Shown here in pieces: positions 9,218-17,618 of a DNA stretch of 64,000 nt. How positions within the stretch are numbered: position 1 is the first letter of the stretch; each line of letters starts with the position of its first letter. The notes beneath the pieces are model-generated. The model had not been told where the DNA came from. It worked only from the letters and a program-made list of their open reading frames with translations, and did not search any database. The translations under genes and the position numbers were made by a program. This stretch comes from Saccharothrix sp. ST-888 (GTDB taxonomy: Bacteria > Actinomycetota > Actinomycetes > Streptomycetales > Streptomycetaceae), in contig NZ_JYJF01000002.1 in the NCBI RefSeq assembly GCF_000955975.1, forward strand, positions 1-64,000. The letters run 5' to 3'.

Positions 9218-10198
9218 ATGAGTACGGTCACGGCAGGGCCCAGGGCGGACGAGGAGGTCGCCGCCTTCCGCAACGTCAGCAAGAGCTACGGCCCGGTCAG
9301 GGCGGTGAACGGCCTGGACCTGGTGCTGCGCCCCGGCGAGACGGTCGCGCTGCTCGGCCCGAACGGGGCCGGCAAGTCCAGCAGCCTCGACCTGCTGCTC
9401 GGCCTGCGCGACCCCGACCAGGGCAGCGTCTCGCTGTTCGGCGGCACGCCCCGGGCCGCGGTCGAGACCGGCCGGGTCGGCGCGATGCTGCAGAGCGGCG
9501 GCCTGATGGGCGACGTCAAGGTGCGCGAGCTGGTGAAGTTCGCCTGTGACGTCCACCCGCGCGGCCACCGGCCGGCCGCGGTGATGGCGGACGCGGGCAT
9601 CACCGAGTTCGCCGACCGCAGGGTGGACAGGCTCTCCGGCGGTCAGGAGCAGCGGGTGCGCTTCGCCCTGGCCATCGCCGGTGCCAACGACCTGATCGTG
9701 CTGGACGAGCCGACCACCGGCATGGACGTCTCGGTCCGCCGGCAGTTCTGGGCGACCATGCGGGCCCAGGCCGACGCCGGACGCACCGTCCTGTTCGCCA
9801 CCCACTACCTGGAGGAGGCCGACTCGATCGCCGACCGGGTGCTCGTGCTGCACCGGGGCCGGCTGATCGCCGACGGCACCTCCGCGGAGATCAAGGCCAA
9901 GGCCGGCGCCCGCCGGATCACCTTCGAACTGCACCCCGCCGACCCGTACGTCGAGGAGACGGCGCTGCGCACCCTGCCGGGCACCGTGAGCCTGGACGTC
10001 ACCGGCCGCTCGGACGGAGTGCGGACGGTACGGATCCGCAGCACGGACGCCGACGCAGGAGTCGCCGCCCTCTACCGGGCCGGGTTCCACCCGCACGGCC
10101 TCGAAGTCACCAGCCTGGGCCTGGAGCAGGCCTTCCTGACCATCACCGGCGAGCAGGACGCCGCCGACGACTTCGCCGACCAGGAGGGCGCGCGATGA
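9218..10198 (+). CDS. ABC-2 exporter ATP-binding protein (drug/antibiotic-efflux type)
   Basis: 326 residues. Walker A GPNGAGKSS, signature LSGGQEQRV, Walker B NDLIVLDEPTTGMD and the switch histidine in LFATHYLEEAD are all present in order, so it is a functional ATPase. The ~85-residue C-terminal extension (FELHPADPYVEETALRTL...) is typical of DrrA/YbhF-like exporter subunits. It overlaps the permease gene by 4 bp (ATGA) and is followed by a sensor kinase and regulator, the layout of BceAB- or DesKR-linked detoxification modules. ATG 9218 is preferred because family similarity begins soon after; GTGs at 9207/9209 are alternatives. The substrate is unknown; a lipophilic drug or membrane stress response is plausible. 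Confidence 0.88.
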   Translation: MSTVTAGPRADEEVAAFRNVSKSYGPVRAVNGLDLVLRPGETVALLGPNGAGKSSSLDLLLGLRDPDQGSVSLFGGTPRAAVETGRVGAMLQSGGLMGDVKVRELVKFACDVHPRGHRPAAVMADAGITEFADRRVDRLSGGQEQRVRFALAIAGANDLIVLDEPTTGMDVSVRRQFWATMRAQADAGRTVLFATHYLEEADSIADRVLVLHRGRLIADGTSAEIKAKAGARRITFELHPADPYVEETALRTLPGTVSLDVTGRSDGVRTVRIRSTDADAGVAALYRAGFHPHGLEVTSLGLEQAFLTITGEQDAADDFADQEGAR

Positions 10199-10917
10199 GC
10201 ACCCTGATCCAGCTGGAGATCATGCGCACCCTGCGCAACAAGCGGTACCTGCTGTTCAGCCTGCTCTACCCGGGCCTGCTGTACGTCTTCTTCATCAACG
10301 CCTACGGCGGCGGCAGCGTGGCGGGCGGCACCCCGGCGAAGTCGTACTTCATGGTCTCGATGGCCACCTTCGGCGCGGTCGGCGCGGTGCTCAGCAACAG
10401 TGCCCAGCGGATCTCGCTGGAGCGCAAGAGCGGCTGGGTGCGGCAGCTGCGGCTGACCGCGCTGCCGGGGCGGGCCTACACCGCCGCCAAGATCGCGTCC
10501 TGCGCGGTGACCACGCTGCCCGCGATCGCGGTGGTCTTCGGGATCGGTGCGGCCGAGGGGGTGCGGCTGTCGGCGGCGCGGTGGCTCGGGCTCGGCCTGG
10601 CGCTCTGGCTCGGCAGCTTCGTCTTCGCCGCGCTGGGCGTGGCGCTCGGCTACGCGGCGGCGCCGGACTCGGTGCAGCCGATCGTCATGATCACCTACAT
10701 GCTGATGGCGGTCTTCGGCGGCACCTGGTTCCCGGTGAGCGGCTCGCTGGAGAACTTCGCCCGGTTCGACCCGGTGTACCTGTACAACCGGCTGGCCGGT
10801 TTCACCCAGCCGGGACACTCGCTCGACACCACCGCCGTGGGCGGGCTGGCCGGCTTCCTGGTGGTCTTCGTCGCCGCCGCGGCCTACCTGTACCGCAAGG
10901 ACACCAAGCAGGCATGA
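10195..10917 (+). CDS. ABC-2 type exporter permease
   Basis: 240 residues with six predicted helices: LLFSLLYPGLLYVFFINAY, FMVSMATFGAVGAVLSN, ITTLPAIAVVFGIGA-like segment, FVFAALGVALGYAAA, PIVMITYMLMAVFGGTWFPV and a C-terminal helix. The short amphipathic RNKRYLLFSL start and the TWFPVSG segment before helix 6 are characteristic of DrrB/YadH-type ABC-2 permeases. The gene starts inside the ATPase stop codon (ATGA overlap) and its own stop overlaps the kinase ATG, so the operon is tightly coupled. It forms the membrane channel, probably as a homodimer, with the ATPase just upstream. Confidence 0.88.
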   Translation: MSTLIQLEIMRTLRNKRYLLFSLLYPGLLYVFFINAYGGGSVAGGTPAKSYFMVSMATFGAVGAVLSNSAQRISLERKSGWVRQLRLTALPGRAYTAAKIASCAVTTLPAIAVVFGIGAAEGVRLSAARWLGLGLALWLGSFVFAALGVALGYAAAPDSVQPIVMITYMLMAVFGGTWFPVSGSLENFARFDPVYLYNRLAGFTQPGHSLDTTAVGGLAGFLVVFVAAAAYLYRKDTKQA

Positions 10918-12179
10918 TGTCCGCCATGTCCAAGATCTCGCCGCCCTCCCGCCCCGTCGAATCCGCGGAGGAGGGGCAGCGGGACTCGTACGGCAACATC
11001 CCCGGCGCCCGGGTGGAGAACCGGCGCCAGCTGGTGGTCAAGCTGGCCTGGATGTCGCTGTGGATGATCTACCTGGTCTACCCGGTCAAGGACCTGGCGA
11101 GCGGCAGGCACGGCACGGCCGCCGTCGTGGCCGGGGCGCTCGCCCTGGTGGCGTTCCTGACCGCGTACGTCGGCCTGGTCGCGCTGCGTTCGACCCGGTC
11201 GGAGTCCGGGCGCGGCAGCTACCTGATCGTCGGGACCATGGTGCTGCTGGCCGTGGGCACCTCGTTCGGGCTCGGCCAGCCCTGGCTCACGCTCTTCACC
11301 TACTGCTCGGTCTGCGTGGCCACCGTACTGCCACCGAGGCTGGGGCTCCCCGGGGTGGCCGGGGCCACCGCACTGGCGCTGGCCGTCGCCCTGCTGGTGC
11401 GCGCGGACGCCGACACCCTGGCCTCGATCATCCTGCCGTGCTTCCTCGGCGGTCTGGCGATGACCGGCCTGCAGCGGCTGATCTCGACCATGCGGGAGCT
11501 GCGCGAGGCCCGGGCCACCGTGGCCCACCTGGCCGCCGCCGAGGAGCGGCTGCGCCTCGCCCGCGACCTGCACGACCTGCTCGGCCACTCGCTCTCGCTG
11601 ATCACGCTGAAGAGCGAACTGGCCGGGCGCTTCATGGACTCCGACAAGCCGGAGGCGGCCCGGGCGCAGGTCGCCGACATCGAGAAGGTCGCCCGTCAGT
11701 CGCTGATCGACGTCCGGGAGGCCGTCGGCGGCTACCGCAGGCCCACCCTGCCGGTCGAACTGGCCGCCGCCCGTACCGCGCTGACCACCGCCCAGGTCAC
11801 CCTGGAGGCCGCCCCCTCGGTCGCCGGGGAGCACCCCGGCCTCGGCAACGAGGAGGCCGGGGCCCTCGCCTGGGCCCTGCGCGAGGCCGTCACCAACATC
11901 ATCAGGCACGGCACCGAGGCCACCAGCTGCACCGTCACCATGGACGAGACCTGGGAGGGCGAGGGCGACCGGTACGCCGTCCTGGAGATCACCGACAACG
12001 GGCGCGGTCCCGGCAAGTCGGCCCCGGGCAACGGCCTCTCCGGCCTCCAGGAACGCCTGGCCCAGGTCGGCGGCCGGCTGGAGACGGGCCCGGGTCCGCG
12101 CGGAAAGGGCTTCCAGCTGCGGGCACTTGTACCGGTCCGCACGGTCACCAGCCCCGCGGCCGATAGTGTGCACGAGTGA
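10914..12179 (+). CDS. Sensor histidine kinase, DesK/NarL-type (HisKA_3)
   Basis: 421 residues. A basic N-terminal segment precedes four to five membrane helices (about residues 45-185) with no extracytoplasmic domain, as in membrane-sensing DesK-like kinases. The phosphoacceptor is H220 in ARDLHDLLGHSLSLITLK, the HisKA_3 motif. The ATPase domain shows the N-box in REAVTNIIRHG and G-box in DNGRGPGKSAPGNGLSGL. Starts at 10914 (ATGATG, overlapping the permease stop) or 10926 are both possible. The cognate regulator follows with a 4-bp GTGA overlap. It probably senses membrane state or an exported compound and controls the exporter (inference from operon structure). Confidence 0.9.
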   Translation: MMSAMSKISPPSRPVESAEEGQRDSYGNIPGARVENRRQLVVKLAWMSLWMIYLVYPVKDLASGRHGTAAVVAGALALVAFLTAYVGLVALRSTRSESGRGSYLIVGTMVLLAVGTSFGLGQPWLTLFTYCSVCVATVLPPRLGLPGVAGATALALAVALLVRADADTLASIILPCFLGGLAMTGLQRLISTMRELREARATVAHLAAAEERLRLARDLHDLLGHSLSLITLKSELAGRFMDSDKPEAARAQVADIEKVARQSLIDVREAVGGYRRPTLPVELAAARTALTTAQVTLEAAPSVAGEHPGLGNEEAGALAWALREAVTNIIRHGTEATSCTVTMDETWEGEGDRYAVLEITDNGRGPGKSAPGNGLSGLQERLAQVGGRLETGPGPRGKGFQLRALVPVRTVTSPAADSVHE

Positions 12180-12781
12180 TCAGAGTGCTACTGGCCGAAG
12201 ACCAGGGGATGGTCCGGGAGGCGCTTGCCGCGCTGCTCGGCCTCGAAGGGGACATCGACGTGGTCGCGCAGGTCGCGCGCGGGGACGAGGTCGTGGCCGC
12301 GGCCGAGGCGCACGACGTCGAGGTGGCCGTGCTGGACATCGAGATGCCCGGGATGACCGGGATCGACGCGGCGGCCGAGCTGCGGCGGCGCCGGCCCGGG
12401 ACGAAGGTCGTGATCGCGACCACCTTCGGGCGGCCCGGCTACCTGCGGCGCGCCATGGAGGCGGGGGCGGACGCCTTCCTGGTGAAGGACGCGCCCGCGT
12501 CCGAACTGGCCGAGGCGATCCGGCGGGTGCTGCGCGGTGAGCGGGTGATCGACCCCGCGCTGGCGGCCGCCGCGCTGGCCGAGGGCGCCAACCCGCTGAC
12601 CGCCCGCGAGCGGGACGTCCTCGCGGCGGCGGCCGACGGCGCGGTCAACGCGGACATCGCCAAGCGGCTGCACCTCTCGGAGGGCACCGTACGGAACTAC
12701 CTGTCGATGGCGATCCAGAAGACCTCCGCCCGCAACCGCGCCGAGGCGGTCCGGGTGGCCAAGGACAAGGGCTGGCTCTAG
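12176..12781 (+). CDS. LuxR/NarL-family response regulator (DesR-like)
   Basis: 201 residues. The receiver domain has the acidic pair E8-D9, phosphoacceptor D54 in AVLDIEMPGMTG, conserved T in VVIATTFGRPGYL and K in FLVKDAPASEL. The C-terminal helix-turn-helix is a standard LuxR type: LTARERDVLAAAADGAVNADIAKRLHLSEGTVRNYL (read in parts). The GTG start overlaps the kinase stop by 4 bp. It is the last gene of the four-gene exporter/two-component operon, followed by a hairpin at 12803-12825. It likely binds near the operon start; the palindrome at 9113-9128 is the candidate site. Confidence 0.93.
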   Translation: MIRVLLAEDQGMVREALAALLGLEGDIDVVAQVARGDEVVAAAEAHDVEVAVLDIEMPGMTGIDAAAELRRRRPGTKVVIATTFGRPGYLRRAMEAGADAFLVKDAPASELAEAIRRVLRGERVIDPALAAAALAEGANPLTARERDVLAAAADGAVNADIAKRLHLSEGTVRNYLSMAIQKTSARNRAEAVRVAKDKGWL

Positions 12782-12802
12782 CACCCCTTCCAGGTGAGCC
12801 AC

Positions 12803-12825
12803 CAGGGGCAACGGGTGAGCCCCTG
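12803..12825 (+). terminator. Short hairpin after the response regulator gene
   Basis: CAGGGGC (12803-12809) and GCCCCTG (12819-12825) form a 7-bp stem with a 9-nt loop, 21 bp after the stop codon. It may be a degenerate left half of the GC-rich repeat found at 12886. Confidence 0.5.
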
Positions 12826-12885
12826 AAAACAGATCGTCACCTCGGCCGTGTGCCGGAGGTCAGTGGGGCGTCGTACCTTCCGTCT

Positions 12886-12907
12886 CGCGCAGTTCCCCGC
12901 GCCCCTG
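12886..12907. repeat. Dispersed GC-rich intergenic repeat, single copy (copy a)
   Basis: This 22-nt copy contains GCAGTTCCCCGCGCCCCTG, the same motif that occurs as inverted pairs at 16475-16547, 50848-50923 and 57833-57994. Here it lies between the convergent regulator gene (ends 12781) and the minus-strand gene ending at 12933. Only one good copy is present, with a weak partner at 12803. Confidence 0.65.
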
Positions 12908-12932
12908 AAGACGAATGGCCCCTGGAAACCGG

Positions 12933-13793
12933 TCAGTTGAGGCGGTGGCGGGCGGCGCGGGCCTCGTGGCGGACGCGGCCGGCGGATTCGGGGTCGAAGG
13001 CGTCCAGGATCTCGGCGTAGGCGTCCATCTCGGCCGCACCGGCCAGGAAGTGCCCGGTACGGACCAGGAGTTCGGCCCGTTCCAGGCGCAGGCTGGCCGG
13101 GTGGCGGGGCAGCAGCAGGGCGAGTTCGGTGGCCCAGAGCTGGGTGCGGGCGTGCTCGGGGCGGTCGGAGGCCCAGCTGCGGATGTTGCCGAGGACCCGC
13201 AGTACGGTGTCCAACGGCTGTGCGGGCGTGAGGAGTTCCGGCGAGAACGCGTGGCCGGTGGCGGCGACCAGCTGTTCGACGTCGTCCAGGTCGAGCAGCC
13301 GCCCGCCGTGGAAGGGGTCGGCGAGCACGTACTCGTCGCCCCCCGCCGGGCCGCCCACCGCGACGATGAAGTGGCCGGGCAGGGCCACCCCGCGGACGGT
13401 CAGCCCGGCGCGGGCGGCGACCGCGCACCAGACCAGCGAGAGCATGATCGGCAGCCCGCGCCGCCGCCGCAGCACGTCCGGCAGCAGCGAGGACTCCAGC
13501 CGCCGGTAGTCCGAGGGGCGGCCGTGGAAGCGCTCCCGTCCGCCGAGTACGGCGGCGAGCAGCGCGGCGGTCTCCTCCGGGGTGGCCGGGGCCCGCTCGG
13601 CCACCGCGCGCCGGACGGCCGCCGCGTGCCGGTCGAGCGCTACGTGACAGGCGGTCAGTAGCTCGTCCAGGGTGGCGGGTTCGTCCGGGTCCGCCAGGAT
13701 GGGCTCGGCGGCGGCCAGCAGGCAGAGCAGCACCGGATCGGGATGCTCTGCCCTGGCCTCGGCACGGAAGCGTGATCTGCTCTGCTCGGTCAA
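12933..13793 (-). CDS. SirB1/transglutaminase-like family protein
   Basis: 286 residues. The centre (SYRRLESSLLPDVLRRRRGLPIMLSLVW, read in parts) followed by GVALPGHFIVAVGG and LADPFHGGRLLD is the Transglut_core2 (SirB1/FrmR-linked) pattern: RRGLPI, the PGHF histidine and the ADPF aspartate. A canonical nucleophile cysteine is not where papain-like enzymes have it; WCAVAARAG supplies a C after SLVW. The C-terminal part is TPR-like (AHARTQLWATELALLLPRHPASLRLERAELL in parts). The start used is TTG 13793 (MTEQSRSRF), with no strong ribosome binding site, so it is uncertain. Function is unknown; family members are usually cytoplasmic and poorly studied. Confidence 0.75.
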   Translation of the reverse strand: MTEQSRSRFRAEARAEHPDPVLLCLLAAAEPILADPDEPATLDELLTACHVALDRHAAAVRRAVAERAPATPEETAALLAAVLGGRERFHGRPSDYRRLESSLLPDVLRRRRGLPIMLSLVWCAVAARAGLTVRGVALPGHFIVAVGGPAGGDEYVLADPFHGGRLLDLDDVEQLVAATGHAFSPELLTPAQPLDTVLRVLGNIRSWASDRPEHARTQLWATELALLLPRHPASLRLERAELLVRTGHFLAGAAEMDAYAEILDAFDPESAGRVRHEARAARHRLN

Positions 13794-13840
13794 CAGAAGC
13801 CTTCGTCGGTCCGGGAGCGGTACTGCCGCAGGGGTCGGTC

Positions 13841-14851
13841 CTACCGCTGGGGAAGCTGGGCGTAGTGGTAAGTGTGACTCGTCCGGAAGCCGAGCCGGTC
13901 GTAGAGGGCGATCGCGCCGGTGTTCTCAGCCTCCACCTGGAGGTACGCGCCGCTCGCGCCCTCCTCGGCGGCCCGTGCGGCGAGCACCGCCATCACATCG
14001 GTGGCCAGCCCGGTGCGGCGCGCGTACGGGGCGACCTCGATCGCGCCGAAGCAGGCCCACGGCCCGTCGATCACGCAGCGGCCGATCGCCAACGGGGCGT
14101 CAGGCCCGGGGGCGGTGGCGAACCAGACCGAGGGCCCGCCGTGCAGCACCAGGGCGGCGGCCCGCTCCAGCTCGGCGTCCTCGCCGACCCGGCGGTACTG
14201 CGCGAGCCACTCGGGCCCGGCGGTCCTGGAGAGCCGCACCCGGTCGTGGCCGGTGCCCAGCCGGGTGAGCGGAGCCAGCGGTGCGGTGCGGACCAGGGTG
14301 GGGGCGTAGCGGGCGCCGAGCCGGTCGAGTTCGGCGGTGAGGTCCTCGGGCGAACCCGGGTCGACCACCTCGACGTACGCGGGGAGGCCGCGCTCCCGGT
14401 ACCAGTCCCGGACGGCGGCCAGGGCCTCGGGCAGCGGACGTCCGGGGTCACCCAGCGCCTGGACCGAGTTGGCCCGTCGGGTGAATCCGGCCGAGGCCCG
14501 CAGCGTCCACTCGCCGAGCGCCTCCTGCTCCACCGCGGGCCAGCCCCGTGCGGCGATCCGCTGGAGTTCGACGGGACCGGTCTCGGGTGCCCGGGACGAC
14601 AGGCGGGCCGGGAAGAGCGGTACGGCCTTGCCCGCGACCAGCAGTTTCTCAGGGAACGAGACCGGTTGGCCATTCCGTGGGACGACGGTCAGCCCGCGGT
14701 CGTCCCAGGATACGAGCACGCCGATCACATCGCGGAACACCGGACGGCCGTCCACGAACTCCGAAAGGCGCCGCACGGAGACCCGTCGTCCCACGTCAGA
14801 GCGGTCTATCCGAACCTCGGGGCGGGACCCGGCCGGATCTTGACCTGTCAT
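13841..14851 (-). CDS. GNAT-family N-acetyltransferase with N-terminal SH3-like domain
   Basis: 336 residues. Residues 1-90 form a small beta domain (RVSVRRLSEFVDGRPVFRDVIGVL) that precedes the acetyltransferase in many actinobacterial GNATs. The C-terminal GNAT domain has the acetyl-CoA pyrophosphate loop as ARRTGLATDV and the late conserved segment EAENTGAIALYDRLGF, both hallmarks. ATG 14851 has GGAGG at 8-nt spacing; the in-frame GTG at 14860 overlaps that ribosome binding site and is unlikely. It is divergent from the ferredoxin gene. Substrate unknown. Confidence 0.88.
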   Translation of the reverse strand: MTGQDPAGSRPEVRIDRSDVGRRVSVRRLSEFVDGRPVFRDVIGVLVSWDDRGLTVVPRNGQPVSFPEKLLVAGKAVPLFPARLSSRAPETGPVELQRIAARGWPAVEQEALGEWTLRASAGFTRRANSVQALGDPGRPLPEALAAVRDWYRERGLPAYVEVVDPGSPEDLTAELDRLGARYAPTLVRTAPLAPLTRLGTGHDRVRLSRTAGPEWLAQYRRVGEDAELERAAALVLHGGPSVWFATAPGPDAPLAIGRCVIDGPWACFGAIEVAPYARRTGLATDVMAVLAARAAEEGASGAYLQVEAENTGAIALYDRLGFRTSHTYHYAQLPQR

Positions 14852-14987
14852 CTGAGGCACCTCCTGTGCATTTGCGGGCTCTGACCCGCGATACTAGGGG
14901 TGGGCATCGACGACGCCGCGCTCACCCGCGCACGCGAGCAAGAGCAAACAGTTTGGGGCGCCAGCCCTTCCGAGGAGGAACGAAAGC

Positions 14988-15311
14988 GTGACCTACGTCA
15001 TCGCGCAGCCTTGTGTCGACGTCAAGGACAAGGCGTGCATCGAGGAGTGCCCGGTCGACTGCATTTACGAGGGCTCGCGCTCTCTGTACATCCACCCGGA
15101 TGAGTGCGTCGACTGCGGTGCTTGTGAGCCGGTCTGCCCGGTCGAGGCGATCTTCTACGAGGACGACACTCCGGAGGAGTGGAAGGACTACTACAAGGCG
15201 AACGTCGAGTTCTTCGACGACCTCGGTTCGCCCGGTGGCGCCTCGAAGCTCGGCCTGATCGAGAAGGACCACCCGTTCATCGCGGCCCTCCCGCCGCAGG
15301 GCGAAGAGTGA
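14988..15311 (+). CDS. fdxA: Ferredoxin with 3Fe-4S and 4Fe-4S clusters (7Fe type)
   Basis: 107 residues, the length of actinobacterial 7Fe ferredoxins. The N-terminal cluster cysteines are C9, C17 and C21 (PCVDVKDKACIEECPVDCIY), and the second cluster uses CVDCGACEPVCP. An acidic C-terminal tail (EDDTPEEWKDYYKAN) is typical. GTG 14988 has an excellent ribosome binding site (GAGGAGG). The gene ends 11 bp before dapC; this fdx-dapC pair is conserved in actinobacteria (Rv1177-Rv1178 in M. tuberculosis, from memory). Partner reductases or P450s are not encoded nearby. Confidence 0.95.
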   Translation: MTYVIAQPCVDVKDKACIEECPVDCIYEGSRSLYIHPDECVDCGACEPVCPVEAIFYEDDTPEEWKDYYKANVEFFDDLGSPGGASKLGLIEKDHPFIAALPPQGEE

Positions 15312-15322
15312 GCAGCTGAGCT

Positions 15323-16468
15323 GTGAGCACGACTGACACTCCGCACGCGCCGCTCCCGGGTCACCCGGGGGCGGCGCGCCGCGTCTCCGACCTGCTTCCC
15401 GTCTTCCCCTGGGACAAGCTGGAGCCGTACAAGCGCACGGCCCTGGAACACCCGGGCGGGATCTGCGACTTCTCCGTCGGCACCCCGGTGGACCCGGTGC
15501 CCGAGGTGATCCAGAAGGCGCTGGCCGCCCACACCGACACCCCCGGCTACCCGACCGTCTGGGGCCCGCTGGAGCTGCGCCAGGCGATCGCCGACTGGCT
15601 GCACCGCCGGGTCGGCGCCGAGATCGGGCCCGAGGCGGTCCTGCCGACCATCGGCTCCAAGGAGCTGGTCGCCTGGCTGCCGACCCAGCTCGGCCTCGGC
15701 CCCGGCGACCAGGTCGCGTACCCGCGCCTCGCCTACCCGACCTACGAGGTCGGCGCCCGGCTGTGCGGCGCCGAGCCAGTCGAGTACGACGACGTGGCCG
15801 AGCTCGACCCCGCGCGGGTCCGGCTGCTCTGGCTGAACTCGCCCTCCAACCCGACCGGCCGGGTGCTCTCGGTCGCCGAGCTCCGCCGCGCGGTGGAGTG
15901 GGCGCGCGAGCACCGGGTGCTGCTGGTCAGCGACGAGTGCTATCTGGAGCTCGGCTGGGAGGCCGACCCGGCCTCGGTGCTGAACCAGGAGGTGTGCGGG
16001 GGCGACCACGAGGGTCTGCTGGTGGTGCACTCGCTCTCCAAGCGCTCCAACCTGGCCGGGTACCGGGCCTCGTTCGTGGCCGGCGACCCGGTGGTGGTCC
16101 GGGAGTTGCTGGAGATCCGCAAGCACGGCGGGATGATAGTGCCCGCGCCCGTGCAGGCGGCCACCGTCGCGGCCCTCGGGGACGACGTCCACGTGGCCGA
16201 GCAGAAGGCCCGCTACGCCGCCCGCCGCACCGCGCTGCGGACCGCCCTGGAGGCGTACGGCTTCCGGATCGAGCACTCCGAGGCGAGCCTGTACCTGTGG
16301 GCCACCCAGGGCCGCCCCTGCTGGGAGACCGTGGCCGAACTGGCCGAGCTGGGCATCCTGGTGGCACCGGGCGACTTCTACGGCCCGGCCGGCGACCGGT
16401 TCGTCCGGGTGGCCTTCACGGCCACCGACGAGCGGGTGCGGGCGGCCGTGGAGCGGCTCACCCGCTGA
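15323..16468 (+). CDS. dapC: Succinyldiaminopimelate transaminase (lysine/meso-DAP biosynthesis)
   Basis: 381-residue class I PLP aminotransferase. Seen are the DFSVGTPVDPVP start region, YPTVWGPLELRQAI, the substrate-binding NSPSNPTGRVL, the PLP-contacting D of VSDECYLELGW and the Schiff-base lysine in HSLSKRSNLAGYR. This set and length match the actinobacterial DapC that converts N-succinyl-2-amino-6-ketopimelate to N-succinyl-LL-DAP using glutamate. It probably forms an operon with fdxA (11-bp gap). dapE, the next enzyme of the pathway, lies 2.3 kb downstream on the same strand but in its own unit. Start GTG 15323. An inverted repeat pair at 16475-16547 follows the stop. Confidence 0.92.
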   Translation: MSTTDTPHAPLPGHPGAARRVSDLLPVFPWDKLEPYKRTALEHPGGICDFSVGTPVDPVPEVIQKALAAHTDTPGYPTVWGPLELRQAIADWLHRRVGAEIGPEAVLPTIGSKELVAWLPTQLGLGPGDQVAYPRLAYPTYEVGARLCGAEPVEYDDVAELDPARVRLLWLNSPSNPTGRVLSVAELRRAVEWAREHRVLLVSDECYLELGWEADPASVLNQEVCGGDHEGLLVVHSLSKRSNLAGYRASFVAGDPVVVRELLEIRKHGGMIVPAPVQAATVAALGDDVHVAEQKARYAARRTALRTALEAYGFRIEHSEASLYLWATQGRPCWETVAELAELGILVAPGDFYGPAGDRFVRVAFTATDERVRAAVERLTR

Positions 16469-16474
16469 GACACG

Positions 16475-16547
16475 CAGGGGCGCGGGGAACCGCGCGATCC
16501 GGCCCTCCACGGAGGTACCGGGTCGCGCGCGGTTCCCCGCGCCCCTG
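16475..16547. repeat. Dispersed GC-rich repeat, inverted pair (copy b) between convergent genes
   Basis: Left arm 16475-16496 and right arm 16526-16547 are exact reverse complements over 22 nt (CAGGGGCGCGGGGAACC...), so the transcript of either strand can form a long hairpin. It sits in the 96-bp gap between dapC (+) and the secreted protein gene (-) and likely acts as a bidirectional terminator. Confidence 0.85.
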
Positions 16548-16564
16548 ACGTGTTCGCGGCCGGG

Positions 16565-17308
16565 TCAGCCGCCGAGGCCGCCGAGCAGGTGGGTGACCTG
16601 GCTGGTGGGCAGGCCGAGGGAGTCCAGCGGGTTGTTGCCGAGGCTGGGCATGCCGCCGCCGAGGCGGTGGTCGCCGCCGTGGTGGCCGGTCAGCTGGCCG
16701 AGCGTGTCGGCCAGCGGCAGCGACTTGGTGACGCCGCCGGGGACGGCGTCGGTCACGGCGTCGGTGTTCGGCACGCCGCCGGTGGGCAGTGCGCTGGCCA
16801 CCGTGGTGCCACCGGGCACGGAGTGGGTGAGGTTCTCCAGTCCGGCGGTGGCGGAGGCGCTGCGGGTGCCGGGCAGCGCGGGCAGGGCCTTGGTGGCCTC
16901 CGGGGCGAGCCGCTCGGTCAGCGCCGGGGTGGCCTTGGCGGCCACGGTGGCGAGCGCGCCGGTGATGGCGGCGGTCTTGCTGGCCGGTCCGGCGAGCTTG
17001 CCGAGGGACTGGTCGGTGTCCGGCAGGGCGGTGGCGACCGTCTTGCCGGCGGCGTCGGCGGTGGCCGGGACGCCCGCCTTCACGGCGGCCGCGCCGGTGG
17101 TGCCCAGGGCCTCGCCGAACTCGTGGGTCGCTCCCTGCACCGTGGTGGCCGAGCTCGGGGTGTCCAGCTGGGTCAGCCCGGTCCCCAGGTCGGTCGACGA
17201 GGGCACCAGGTCGGCGGCGGAGGCGGACCCGGCCCCGAGCAGAGGTGCCGCACCGGCCGCGACGAGCAGTGCGGCCTGGGCGATCCGGCGCGTGAGGGGG
17301 AGAGACAT
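16565..17308 (-). CDS. Secreted Ala/Thr/Leu-rich protein of unknown function
   Basis: 247 residues. A Sec signal peptide is clear: MSLPLTRRIAQAALLVAAGA followed by a cleavage site after GAGSASA (about residue 29). The mature part is rich in A, T, L, P and G, with repeats of the form GKTVATALPDT and VPGGVTKSLPLADTL, and a C-terminal LLGGLGG. No cysteines and no enzyme motif are visible. ATG 17308 has AGGAG at 4-6 nt; the open frame continues to 17410 but without a signal-peptide-compatible start. Many streptomycetes encode such small secreted low-complexity proteins. The fairly regular amphipathic pattern could reflect a surface or wall-associated role (inference). Confidence 0.75.
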   Translation of the reverse strand: MSLPLTRRIAQAALLVAAGAAPLLGAGSASAADLVPSSTDLGTGLTQLDTPSSATTVQGATHEFGEALGTTGAAAVKAGVPATADAAGKTVATALPDTDQSLGKLAGPASKTAAITGALATVAAKATPALTERLAPEATKALPALPGTRSASATAGLENLTHSVPGGTTVASALPTGGVPNTDAVTDAVPGGVTKSLPLADTLGQLTGHHGGDHRLGGGMPSLGNNPLDSLGLPTSQVTHLLGGLGG

Positions 17309-17618
17309 GGTGCTCCTAAGAGGTGAGTTCGTACCGTCCGGCGAACGGACGACGTGAATACCGCTGGAGGAGCGAGAAGGTTTCGGGCCGTACGGGTCAA
17401 ACATTTCCAAAGATCGGACGATCAGCTTTGGGGCAATCCGGACGGATCGGCCATCCGGTGGAAGCCTGCGGAAACGTCACGTCCCTTGCCCGGCAAGGGC
17501 TCTCCGGCCGCTTTCCGCGGCCCGCCCGAACCCGGTGCGCCGGGCCTCGGACGTCCACCGGGCTTGACCGGAATCACCCGTCCGGCGGTAACCCGGCCAT
17601 CTGTGCGTCAACCGGGCG
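17309..17618. other. Intergenic region upstream of the secreted protein gene (310 bp)
   Basis: Presumed promoter region for the minus-strand secreted protein gene; the 17380-17450 part is comparatively AT-rich. I found no repeat, hairpin or small gene with convincing codon bias. Confidence 0.45.
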